Assembly: GCA_002499545.1 (NCBI GenBank)
Contig: DAME01000015.1
Span: forward strand, 26,753 to 85,101
Length of the DNA: 58,349 nucleotides
DNA from: Euryarchaeota archaeon UBA88
Lineage (GTDB): Archaea; Thermoplasmatota; Poseidoniia; Poseidoniales; Poseidoniaceae
Direction: 5' to 3'
Shown: piece after piece, positions 10,501-17,883 of the stretch
Position numbering within the stretch: the first letter of the stretch is position 1
Layout: each line of letters opens with the position of its first letter
Program-made: the position numbers and the translations under genes
Notes under the pieces: generated by a model
Told to the model about the DNA's origin: nothing
Seen by the model: the letters and a program-made list of their open reading frames with translations, nothing else
The model's database searches: none

Positions 10501-10789
10501 TGATGAGGTTCACGAATCCAATGTGAATGACTGGAAGTTCGAGTGCGATGTGACCGAAGTGACCGGGGGATTCATCGTACTTGCAGTTGTCAGTCGGGCA
10601 GACCAAACCTGGCTCAATAACACCCATGTGAGGGTCCATAAGACCCTGTTTGTAGGCGTGACCGTCATCCTTGTAGGTATCTGCAGTCTTCACTTCAACT
10701 GCGGACATCTTCTTGATTTCATTTGGCTCCATCAGTCCGAAGCGAATCTGTGCGATACGCTTTGGAATCATTGTACTTGTTTGGCTCAT
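7589..10789 (-). CDS. rpoA1: DNA-directed RNA polymerase subunit A'
   Basis: A 1,066-residue N-terminal part of the largest subunit. The catalytic magnesium motif NADFDGDEMN is intact, as are the NFCARSVISPDP clamp/active-site strand and the FNRQPSLHRMSM segment. The first zinc site is altered: the usual CxxC...CPGHFGH appears here as CPTDNC...ESPGHFGH, so the third cysteine is serine. The second site keeps both CxxC pairs (CSKC, CMHC). The C-terminal 50 residues form an acidic tail (EEN/EED/GGWEHE). The start overlaps the rpoB stop (ATGA type) and the stop overlaps the rpoA2 start, so the three genes are translationally coupled. Confidence 0.97.
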   Translation of the reverse strand: MSQTSTMIPKRIAQIRFGLMEPNEIKKMSAVEVKTADTYKDDGHAYKQGLMDPHMGVIEPGLVCPTDNCKYDESPGHFGHIALELPVIHIGFVNLIKTALKATCSKCSRILLHDTKNTHPSNPELSEQDYYRTRIRDIQIKHGVGSTEFAKIIKEVEKVTTGTKRGQCMHCSAMQGKIVLDKPTTFKEKLESQGAGKAEIERKLNPRDVREWLSAIPSDDLIFIGMDKQNRPEWVVLKVLPVPPITVRPSITLDSGDRSEDDLTHKLVDVLRINQRLRENRDTGAPQLIVEDLWELLQYHITTYFDNQTSGIPPARHRSGRTLKTLTQRLKGKEGRFRSNLSGKRVNFCARSVISPDPYLGVNEVGVPKKIAKELTVPIRVTSRNREQMRQMILRGPDVHPGVNYIIRGDNRRVRINQRSRLINAGFRCHNPECSEETTLRPDMHQCLPAPNFLPGLVIKPEIVLNIDGTSETNYIVDDDATLANLRGEDADGQNLAEDDPRAKLHYRWMHELAQADNPHPDPYPEHLDISCPHCGSPQDEWGENTRVEDRLSTLDRNGNPKPGLLVERHLIDGDVAIFNRQPSLHRMSMMVHEVRVMEGHTFRFNLAVCTPYNADFDGDEMNLHVIQSEEARAEAKILMRVQEHILTPRYGGAVIGGIHDHISGAYLLSRPGTLIKRRLGLEMLGNIGWIGDVPEIVMDENGEECFRGQDIISLIIPDNIHLRFRSRSNDEVVVKDGKVQGTLDKRAIGAEDGRLLDAIVQTNGPELGAKFLDEFTRLSIAACTSLGFTTGIDDEDLSVDTLQMIQDANIDAGVQVQSALDKFGATGKGYETRPGRTPRETLEEDIMVILDQGKQEAGDAAKNELAQSGSTNAAVNMAISGARGSMDNLNMMAGSIGQAKVRGKRLERGYNERVLPHFRRGGRAAADRGFISSSFKRGLEPTEFFMLSISGRESLVDTAVRTAKSGYMQRRLINAMDDLKVYDDDMLSVRNTANRIIQFSYGEDGIDPSRAVHGSPFNIDVIVDGALGTEGATVIERDSFDQEENEEDFGGWEHEAETSTEGGEA

Positions 10790-13700
10790 CGTCGGTCCTC
10801 CAGTTCGAGTCGCATGGCAACACCTAAACTCTTCATTTCGTCTAGGAGTAGCTTGAATGCATAGGATGTTTGTACTTTGTACACCTCAGCCCCATCGCCG
10901 TGGATTGGGCTGACGTATGTGCGGCGTTTTGGATCGTACCAAGCAATGTGGCCAGACTGAGCGCAGACATACATGTCTATACCGTCGGATTCGTCAAGAA
11001 GACGGTCCTTGATGACCATGGATGCTCCGTGAGCAATCAAACAATCTCGCTCCATCTCACCGAATCGCAGTCCACCCTGACGAGCACGACCTTCAGTCGG
11101 CTGACGGGTAAGAATCTGTACACGTCCGCGCGAACGTGCGTGGATCTTAGAAGATACCAAGTGGTGCAATCGCTGATAGTAAATGCATCCAATGAAGATG
11201 TCAGCAGGATACGTTTCACCGGTTTCACCGTTGATCATGGTTTCTCGACCGGTGTGGGCAAGTCCGTTACGAACCAACCCATCACGTAGGCTGCCTTCTT
11301 TTTCTCCTCGGAATGCGGTAGCATCGATTCGGCGGCCTTCCATGGCGCCGACCTTTCCACCGATCATTTCGAGAACGTGAGCAACAGTCATTCTTGAAGG
11401 AATTGCGTGCGGGTTGATAATCAGATCAGGCACGGTTCCATCGGACGTGAACGGCATGTCCTCTTGTTCAACCAAGCGTCCAATAACACCCTTCTGACCG
11501 TGTCGAGATGCGAATTTGTCTCCGACTTCGGGTACTTTGTGGCTTCGAACCATCACTCGGACCAGACGGCCAGAGTCGAGGGATTCTGTCACATACACAT
11601 TGTCAACCCAACCCTTCTCACCGTGACGGACAAGCATCGAAGATTCACGACGTTCTTGAGCGAGGAGGAAAGCTCCACCCGCAGATTCTTCGAGGAACCG
11701 TGGTGGGCTGGTCTTTCCGACCAAAACTTCCCCACCTTCAAGGTACTTTTCTGGCAGAGGTAGACCGTCTGCTTCCAAGTGGCGGTACGATTCATCGGGT
11801 TTGAGGCCCTTGACTTCTTGCAGGGAACTTCCAGGCTTTTCAATTTCTTCGACTTGTCCACCAGGGAACCTACGTCGCTCTGCGTTGTAAGTTCTGTTGA
11901 ACGTCGAGCGACCGAGTGCTCGGTCGACGGAGCCCTTGTTGATGATGACAGCATCTTGCATGTTGTAGCCGTGCAGTGACATAATGGCTACAATGAAGTT
12001 TTGACCACCAGGACGGTCATCAAAGTGCGTTGTTTCCATTGCCCGGGTACGGACAATCGAGCGTTGCGGGTAGTGCAAGATGTGAGCACGAGTATCAGGT
12101 CGCATGCGATAGTTGGAACTCGGCAGACCGAGTGATTGCTTGACCATTGCAGTACCACCAGTTACACGTGGTGTCGAGTTGTGTTCGGGATATGGAATGA
12201 GCGAAGCGCAGACTCCCAAAACAAGTTGTGGGTCGATTTCACAATGGGTGAATTCATCGTCGTACAAAAGAGGTACAGACACGTCAGCGGAACCCCATTC
12301 TCCGTTGGGCATTCGAACCTTCGCGCGGAGCTTAGCTTCAGTCGCACCAGGTTCACCGAGGTTGAGCCATTCGACGTTTTCATTGGTTAGTGGGCGACCA
12401 GCGAAATCGCCGGAAGGGATGGTTTCTGGAAGCACGAACGGGCGAGCGGCAATGAGAAGGTCTTCTTCCTCTTCAGCGTCGACCCATTCGACTACACCGT
12501 CGTTCACGAGATTCTTGAAAGTAAGTTCTCCGTTTCGAAGATCTTCAAGGTGGCTGCCAGTCAAGCGCGGTGCTCCGTCGTACAGAATCAACAGAGGTCG
12601 TAGAATACGTCCTTTGTCGGTGTTGATGAAGATGTCCTTGTTTTCACGGTCGTGTCGAATGGATACTTCCGCAGGGATGGTTCCTCGGCGACGGGCAGAC
12701 TTGAAGTGGCGGACCAAGTTCTTACCGTTCTTGTGAATACCGTAGATGTCACCGTTCACGTGAATTCGGTCGCCAGAACTCCAATCATCGAGTTCGCTGT
12801 TCACATCAAGTTCGTCGAGTTGCTCTCGCACTTCCACTTCGCTGATGTGTTCTGAGATGTCAATCATCTGAGCTGCGTTCTTTACCAAACCACAGTTTTG
12901 ACCTTCAGGGGTTTCATTGGGACATAATCGACCCCATTGAGTTGGGTGAAGGTCACGGGCTTCAAAGTGGGGTTGACTTCGAACCAACGGCGAGGTGACA
13001 CGTCGCATGTGTGACAACGATGCAAGGTAGGTCGTACGGTCAAGCAGCTGACTTACGCCAGAGCGTCCACCAACCCAGTTACCTGTTGCCAGAGCGTGCA
13101 TGATTTTCGAAGTGAGAACATCCGGACGAAGGCAAGAGGTGATTTTCAACTCACGCTTGCGGTTGTGATGACGCTCGAGTTGGTACTTCAAATCTCGAGC
13201 AAGTTGGCCCGATGATACCCTAAAGAGGTCTTCAATGAGGTCACCTGCGAGTCGTACTCGCTTGTTGGCGTAGTGGTCTTTGTCATTTGGTTCACGGTTG
13301 GTCAATGCCATTTCAAGAACCTGTCGAACGATACGACCTAGGAAAATGGCTTTCTTCTTGCGGTCACCCGGTTGGTCACCGAGGTGGGGGAGAAGTTCTC
13401 GATCAAGCAATTGATTTACTCGCTGTTCTCGGTATTCCTTCTGCTGACCTGCTGCAAATTTCTTTTGCAACCATTCGTGAGCTTCTGCCATAGATTGTAC
13501 TGCATACTCTTCGTTATCGTTAACTTCGTTTAGGTTAGCAACGATATACTTGAAGGTCTCAGTTGGACCTGCAACAGTCTGGAACACTTCTTGGTCATTT
13601 TCGATTCCAAGAGCACGCATGAGAAGAACGACAGGAATTGCAGTTGTTCCAGCGGTGCTGATCTTTACCATGAGCATTCCGTCTCGGCGCTTCTCGACGT

Positions 13701-14397
13701 TGAGAGGCTTTCGCATACCGTCTTTCTGTGAGAAAATCTTAGCGACTTCGGTTCGCTTAGCGTATCGCTTGTTGATTTCAACCGTGACACGGTTTGGAGC
13801 GAGATCTTCCATCGAGATGAGGACACGCTCTGTGCCGTTGATGATGAAGTAACCTCCAGGATCAAGCGGGTCTTCGCCCTTCTTACGTAGGAGGTTGTCC
13901 CACAACGCAGAATCTTCGGTTGAAGTAGTAGGGTAAAGTTGTCGCTCACCAGCGATGTGTTTTGCGTGCAAGTTGCAGCGGCTGGAGCGCACCATAATCG
14001 GCATGCTTCCAACTTGGACACCTGCTTCAACCGGCGATGGGACACCGTTTCGAGAAATCTGGAAGTCAATGGTGACTGGGGACATGTAGGTCAACTTTCG
14101 CAATCGGCATTCCATAGGTGTCGAGGGGTGCTCTGCACCGTTCGCTTCTCGGATGGTCGGTTCACCGAGTTTGATGTTCTTCAAGCGAATCGTGATGTCG
14201 TGGTCGACAACGTCGAGTTTGATGTAGCCACCTTCGTCATCGTGGATTTCTTCATCGGTACCAACACGAATGTTTCGAATGATCTTTTCCATGCGGGAGA
14301 TGGTGTTGTCGCCTGCTGGAATGCAGTCGTCATAGGAAGCGAGTTGGTGGTTGACTAGGCTGCGTTCTTTGAAAAATGATTGAATAATTTCTTGCAT
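10786..14397 (-). CDS. rpoB: DNA-directed RNA polymerase subunit B (single, unsplit)
   Basis: A 1,203-residue second-largest subunit in one piece, unlike the B'/B'' split of many methanogens and halophiles. Recognisable parts are the FIINGTERVLISMEDLAPNR lobe, the RPGGQNFIVAIMSLHGYNMQDAVIINK region, the GDKFASRHGQKG switch motif and the C-terminal RFGEMERDCLIAHGAS clamp. The C-terminal zinc ribbon, normally CxxCG...CPICG, reads VCAQSGH...SPIHGD, so three of the four expected cysteines are missing. The ATG at 14397 has GGAG about 9 bases upstream and is preferred to the GTG at 14406. Confidence 0.97.
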   Translation of the reverse strand: MQEIIQSFFKERSLVNHQLASYDDCIPAGDNTISRMEKIIRNIRVGTDEEIHDDEGGYIKLDVVDHDITIRLKNIKLGEPTIREANGAEHPSTPMECRLRKLTYMSPVTIDFQISRNGVPSPVEAGVQVGSMPIMVRSSRCNLHAKHIAGERQLYPTTSTEDSALWDNLLRKKGEDPLDPGGYFIINGTERVLISMEDLAPNRVTVEINKRYAKRTEVAKIFSQKDGMRKPLNVEKRRDGMLMVKISTAGTTAIPVVLLMRALGIENDQEVFQTVAGPTETFKYIVANLNEVNDNEEYAVQSMAEAHEWLQKKFAAGQQKEYREQRVNQLLDRELLPHLGDQPGDRKKKAIFLGRIVRQVLEMALTNREPNDKDHYANKRVRLAGDLIEDLFRVSSGQLARDLKYQLERHHNRKRELKITSCLRPDVLTSKIMHALATGNWVGGRSGVSQLLDRTTYLASLSHMRRVTSPLVRSQPHFEARDLHPTQWGRLCPNETPEGQNCGLVKNAAQMIDISEHISEVEVREQLDELDVNSELDDWSSGDRIHVNGDIYGIHKNGKNLVRHFKSARRRGTIPAEVSIRHDRENKDIFINTDKGRILRPLLILYDGAPRLTGSHLEDLRNGELTFKNLVNDGVVEWVDAEEEEDLLIAARPFVLPETIPSGDFAGRPLTNENVEWLNLGEPGATEAKLRAKVRMPNGEWGSADVSVPLLYDDEFTHCEIDPQLVLGVCASLIPYPEHNSTPRVTGGTAMVKQSLGLPSSNYRMRPDTRAHILHYPQRSIVRTRAMETTHFDDRPGGQNFIVAIMSLHGYNMQDAVIINKGSVDRALGRSTFNRTYNAERRRFPGGQVEEIEKPGSSLQEVKGLKPDESYRHLEADGLPLPEKYLEGGEVLVGKTSPPRFLEESAGGAFLLAQERRESSMLVRHGEKGWVDNVYVTESLDSGRLVRVMVRSHKVPEVGDKFASRHGQKGVIGRLVEQEDMPFTSDGTVPDLIINPHAIPSRMTVAHVLEMIGGKVGAMEGRRIDATAFRGEKEGSLRDGLVRNGLAHTGRETMINGETGETYPADIFIGCIYYQRLHHLVSSKIHARSRGRVQILTRQPTEGRARQGGLRFGEMERDCLIAHGASMVIKDRLLDESDGIDMYVCAQSGHIAWYDPKRRTYVSPIHGDGAEVYKVQTSYAFKLLLDEMKSLGVAMRLELEDRR

Positions 14398-14411
14398 GAT
14401 TAACACTCCAA

Positions 14412-15062
14412 TTAGTTGCCCTCTACGATGAGTCTGTAAGCAACTGATTTGCCTGCAGACGGGGATTTGCGGACAACTTTCAGTACACGGTCAGCGATCC
14501 AACCGGCGGCGAGGGGTTTGTGTTCTGCGTCTGCAGCGAGGCGTGCGTTGTCTCGTGCTTCTTCGACTTCTTTGATGACCTGAACAATAGGGTCTGAGAT
14601 GAGAATCTTTGGTAGAAGTTCCTTTGCAATGCGTGGTTCGCCAGTCTCATCATCGGCCTGAATCATTTGCCAAGGAGCAAGTTCATCGCTTTCGATGGCG
14701 AATTGTTCTTCAACCGAAATGTTTGCTTCACCGACGAGTTCTTGATGCGGCACAAGGTCGTGATTGAGTGCGTTGAAGCGGCGGGTGATTTCAGGACGGT
14801 CGAAATCATCGATTGCTTTGGCACGAATAGTGATTTTCTTACTCTTGGCCTTCGAACGACGGCGGGAACCCTGTTCGGCAATGACCGACATGGTGTTGGT
14901 GAATTGTTCGGAATCCTTTGAAACTCCAAGCGTAGAAGCGACTTCATCAGAGGACATTGCCTTGATGTCTGTCATGTTGCGGTCGGTAGCGAGTTTGTGT
15001 GCGAACTCTTCGGAGACTCCGAGTTCCATAAGCCGTTTTTTTGTTGCGCTCTTTACTACCAT
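14412..15062 (-). CDS. rpoH: DNA-directed RNA polymerase subunit H with N-terminal extension
   Basis: A 216-residue protein. The C-terminal part matches archaeal RpoH/Rpb5 (HDLVPHQELV, LISDPIVQVI, AGWIADRVLKVVRKSPSAGKSVAYRLIVEG), the assembly and jaw subunit of RNA polymerase. Typical archaeal RpoH is about 80 residues. This one has an extra N-terminal helical domain (residues 1-60) that matches the N-terminus of rpoA2 here. A basic linker (SRRRSKAKSKK) follows, and there are two inserts inside the H fold. It lies first in the rpoH-rpoB-rpoA1-rpoA2 order, 49 bases after a tRNA-Lys gene on the same strand. The ATG at 15062 is in the conserved MVVKSATKK block shared with rpoA2, which supports this start. 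Confidence 0.88.
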   Translation of the reverse strand: MVVKSATKKRLMELGVSEEFAHKLATDRNMTDIKAMSSDEVASTLGVSKDSEQFTNTMSVIAEQGSRRRSKAKSKKITIRAKAIDDFDRPEITRRFNALNHDLVPHQELVGEANISVEEQFAIESDELAPWQMIQADDETGEPRIAKELLPKILISDPIVQVIKEVEEARDNARLAADAEHKPLAAGWIADRVLKVVRKSPSAGKSVAYRLIVEGN

Positions 15063-15111
15063 CTCAATCCCCGCTCATGCCCCACAATCCCGAGCCGGAA
15101 GCACAGTCAGG

Positions 15112-15185
15112 CGGGCCTGACGGGGTTCGAACCCGCGACCATCGGATTAAAAGTCCGACGCTCTACCTGACTGAGCTACAGGCCC
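15112..15185 (-). tRNA. tRNA-Lys (anticodon UUU)
   Basis: On the minus strand the sequence folds as a 74-base cloverleaf. The seven-base acceptor stem is GGGCCTG/CAGGCCC, the D-arm contains TAGCTCAGT, the anticodon stem and loop read GGACT-TTTAA-TCCG around TTT, and the T-arm contains GGTTCGAACCC. The discriminator base is G and no CCA is encoded. There is no intron. It sits immediately upstream of rpoH and may share its promoter, so the RNA polymerase operon mRNA could be released by tRNA processing. Confidence 0.95.
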
Positions 15186-15226
15186 AAAATAGCAACTTGG
15201 GCTTCTTCGCCGACTTTACCTCCACT

Positions 15227-15235
15227 CTTATATCT
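15227..15235 (-). promoter_or_regulatory. Candidate TATA box for the tRNA-Lys/RNA polymerase operon
   Basis: On the minus strand a GATATAAGAG element lies about 45 bases upstream of the tRNA-Lys 5' end, in the 203-base divergent gap. It is the best TATA match in the gap on this strand and would start a transcript with a leader of about 20 bases before the tRNA. Confidence 0.4.
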
Positions 15236-15388
15236 TCCGCAAGAAAGATTTCTTCTCTAATTGGAGAGTAGTCCAATGTTTAAAACGAGTTTCGAACAAC
15301 AGAAATCACGCATCAAGGCTCGCAATGCTCGATTCTTTCGTATCGGATAGGAATAAATGCTCGCTTACGTTGGCCACGAACGAATCAA

Positions 15389-16849
15389 ATGGCTCGAGAC
15401 ACATTCTTCGTTCCAAGCGATGCCGAGGACGAAATCTCGCGGTTGTCTCGGCCCTCAAAACAGGTGGTTTGGACAACTCCTGAAGGCCGTTTGATTCCCG
15501 TGACTGTCCCACCGACAGTGTACCCGCCAAAAGAGGACACCGACCTCCTTGCCAAATGCGTTCACAGGCTAAAATCGCCGAAAGGAAAACGGCTGTTAGA
15601 GATTGGTTGCGGGTCAGGAGTTGTGTCCATGTTCGCTGCGCAGAAAGGGTTCCATGTCACCGCTTGTGACATCAATCCGTTCGCCGTCGCTGCGACACGT
15701 GCATCCGCGCTGGAAAACAAGATTCCGCTTCAAGTCAACGAAGGAGGACCTGGACCACGAGATGATGGGTCTACAGGGCAGTGGGCTGGGAATCAACCAC
15801 ATGATTTCATCGTCTGGAACCTTCCTTACCTAACACCACGTATCGGCGAACAACATCTTGGACCTTTGGAAGAAGCTGCACTGCTCGACACCGACCATCA
15901 AGGCCTCGTTAAACGATTGTTACAGCAGGTTCGCAAAAATAGACTTCTCAAGCCTGACGGTGTCGTCTTTTTAGTCGTATCAAGTGCTGGAACCGGCGCA
16001 GCTTGCCAAGCCACATGCATCAGCCAAGGATTCGCCAGCCGAACAGTAGAATCAGCATCTTTCAGCGATGGTGAACAGTTGAACGTCATCGCAGCCTGGA
16101 ATCCTTATTCAAATTCAGAATCTGAACATGTTGAATCAATTCCTTCGACAAGTTCGCATCTCCTCCAAGGCGAACATGGCGTAGGAACCTTGTTGACCGC
16201 AGACGTTCAAACCAGCGGGCACGGGAGGAGGGGAAGGCAGTGGGTGCATGGCACCAACGCTTTTGCGGGTTCATGGGTGCTTCATCATGGCACCGCTAAT
16301 TTGGCACCCGGCATCATGCAACTACGGGCTGGTTTGGCACTGCAAGAAGCAATTCAATCGCTCACCCAATGCCCCGAACGAGTACTCCTGAAGTGGCCCA
16401 ACGATGTTCTGCTCCAATCACCCACTCACGTGGGTAAAGTTGGTGGCGTACTCATCGAAGGAATGAGCCGTTCCAAGACGAACAGATTTGTTCTCGGAAT
16501 TGGCTGCAACATGACCACGGAAACCTTTGGAAAGGTTGAATTCCAATACGCTGCCCTTGATGAACTTGTAGAGGGGTGTGATCTGGATGTATTCACACGA
16601 ACATTGCACGCTTCTGTCGCCTCATGGTTCGAACAAAAAGAGGATGTCCAACCAACTTCTATCGCCTCGACAATCCGTCGTTTCGAGCAGGCACTATTAC
16701 CGAGCCTCCAACTTTCAAATGACCTGCTCTATAGAGGTAAATCAGTTACCTTTTCGAGCATCAGCAGTGAAGGACATATTGAGCTGCAATTGTTTGACGA
16801 TACCTATCGAACAATTGACGAAGGCGAAGATCTTGAGTGGCAATTTTAA
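15389..16849 (+). CDS. Fusion: HemK2/PrmC-like methyltransferase + biotin-protein ligase
   Basis: A 486-residue two-domain protein. Residues about 35-240 form a class I SAM-dependent methyltransferase of the HemK2 type: YPPKEDTDLL before the fold, EIGCGSG (71-77) for SAM binding, CDINP for the second strand, and WNLPYL (143-148) where the family has NPPY. HemK2 enzymes methylate the GGQ glutamine of the release factor. Residues about 255-486 form a BirA/BPL catalytic domain: TSGHGRRGRQW (275-285), LKWPNDVLL and KVGGVLIEG (350-358), and GIGCNM. It would charge the biotin carrier protein encoded near 36 kb. The first proline of NPPY is replaced by leucine, so methyltransferase specificity or activity is uncertain. 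The start is an ATG; the stop overlaps the convergent gene. Confidence 0.85.
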   Translation: MARDTFFVPSDAEDEISRLSRPSKQVVWTTPEGRLIPVTVPPTVYPPKEDTDLLAKCVHRLKSPKGKRLLEIGCGSGVVSMFAAQKGFHVTACDINPFAVAATRASALENKIPLQVNEGGPGPRDDGSTGQWAGNQPHDFIVWNLPYLTPRIGEQHLGPLEEAALLDTDHQGLVKRLLQQVRKNRLLKPDGVVFLVVSSAGTGAACQATCISQGFASRTVESASFSDGEQLNVIAAWNPYSNSESEHVESIPSTSSHLLQGEHGVGTLLTADVQTSGHGRRGRQWVHGTNAFAGSWVLHHGTANLAPGIMQLRAGLALQEAIQSLTQCPERVLLKWPNDVLLQSPTHVGKVGGVLIEGMSRSKTNRFVLGIGCNMTTETFGKVEFQYAALDELVEGCDLDVFTRTLHASVASWFEQKEDVQPTSIASTIRRFEQALLPSLQLSNDLLYRGKSVTFSSISSEGHIELQLFDDTYRTIDEGEDLEWQF

Positions 16850-17394
16850 TCGCTGATTTCAACTTCGAGAACGGCGTCGATTACGCCTTCATCCAGGTTC
16901 TCCTTACGCTTCACAATTCCGAAAGCCAAGAGAAGAGCCCCAATGGGATACAGCATAAAATCGAGAAACAGTTGGCGGTCAACATCGACCATTACAGAAC
17001 CTTGGCCTTCGGTGAAGGTTACAGTGTAAGTGTAGAATCCTCCCGTAGTTGCCTCAAACAAATGGGTTTCTTTGTCACCTGCCGCGAACAGGTTTGAGTA
17101 CTCTGAAACGACAAGATCGTTTTCATCGGCAACTTCTAACGAAACATCAGAGGCGTTGGTAGCCTCAATAACGAATTCCATAGAATCTCCCTTTAACAGA
17201 GAAGCGCCACTCGTGTGTGAAGCAATCGTATCTTGTCCTTCTACTGCGTCGAGTTCAACTGGCGGTGGAGCCCAAGCGTGCATGAAAAATGCCCCGAGAA
17301 GGATGCATGCGCCGACCAAAATGAAGACGTCGCTGAGTTTCATTGCAGGTGCAGTTCCGCCTCCAGCCATGGGTTGACCAACAAACGAACTCAC
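16846..17394 (-). CDS. Uncharacterised membrane protein with extracytoplasmic domain
   Basis: A 182-residue protein. A helix at about residues 20-40 (LSDVFILVGACILLGAFFMHAW) is followed by a roughly 95-residue Val/Thr/Glu-rich beta domain that is probably outside, then a second helix (about 143-160), a short basic turn and an acidic tail. No family was recognised. The GTG at 17394 is the longest start; an ATG at 17370 (MAGGGTAP) is an alternative. It follows the Pop5-like gene by 15 bases and is probably co-transcribed with it. Its TAA overlaps the stop of the convergent methyltransferase-ligase gene within TTAA. Confidence 0.6.
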   Translation of the reverse strand: MSSFVGQPMAGGGTAPAMKLSDVFILVGACILLGAFFMHAWAPPPVELDAVEGQDTIASHTSGASLLKGDSMEFVIEATNASDVSLEVADENDLVVSEYSNLFAAGDKETHLFEATTGGFYTYTVTFTEGQGSVMVDVDRQLFLDFMLYPIGALLLAFGIVKRKENLDEGVIDAVLEVEISD

Positions 17395-17409
17395 ATGAAG
17401 ATGATGGTC

Positions 17410-17799
17410 TCATCGTTTGCGTTGAGGCTTGGGTAGAGAAAGACGTTCACGTACTAGGCGTATTTTACCACTCATGGTTAAGCTTTGAATCCCGTGAACT
17501 TGCATGGAATCATCTCTTCCAATTTCGCTGCGGACCACCTCCGTAGCCGGGTGGGGAATTTGCAGTATTCCAAAACCAAACGAAGTTGGTGTGATGTCCA
17601 GAGCCTCGCTCACTGTCTTCGCATCGTCACAACCCGCAGGATAAAAGTCCATCACTCGGATTTCGTCGCAGTGTACGTCTCCCTCAAAAATGAGTTTTAA
17701 CTTCTGACCGATTGATTGCCGGCTGGTGTAATCCGTAGAACATTGGAAACCCAACCATCGACGCTTGCCTCGAAGAGCCTTCGACAATCGCTTAGCCAT
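17410..17799 (-). CDS. rnp2: Ribonuclease P protein component 2-like (Pop5/Rpp14 family)
   Basis: A 129-residue basic protein. It begins near RGKRRWLGFQC, which resembles the KKRYLAF strand of Pop5. The centre has FGFGILQIPHPATEVVRSEI, like the GIIRV...V segment. The end, GIQSLTMSGKIRLVRERL, resembles the conserved SGTIK strand. Pop5 with Rpp30 activates the RNase P RNA in tRNA 5' processing. Similarity is moderate and judged by eye. The ATG at 17799 is chosen over the upstream start at 17901, which would overlap the divergent membrane-protein gene and add residues unrelated to the family. Confidence 0.55.
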   Translation of the reverse strand: MAKRLSKALRGKRRWLGFQCSTDYTSRQSIGQKLKLIFEGDVHCDEIRVMDFYPAGCDDAKTVSEALDITPTSFGFGILQIPHPATEVVRSEIGRDDSMQVHGIQSLTMSGKIRLVRERLSLPKPQRKR

Positions 17800-17883
17800 G
17801 GTTGCGGGAGAAACTCCTCCTTCAATACATTTCACCGTTCGATTCGCACATAGAATGAAATTAGAGGAACGCGAGGACAGCCC

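Noticed and set aside
10211..10864. Antisense frame of 217 codons over the rpoA1/rpoB junction
   Set aside because: Lies inside two essential conserved genes and has no family features.
12113..12736. Long antisense reading frame (207 codons) inside rpoB
   Set aside because: Low-complexity Ser/Arg-rich translation, wholly inside a highly conserved gene on the other strand; a shadow of codon use.
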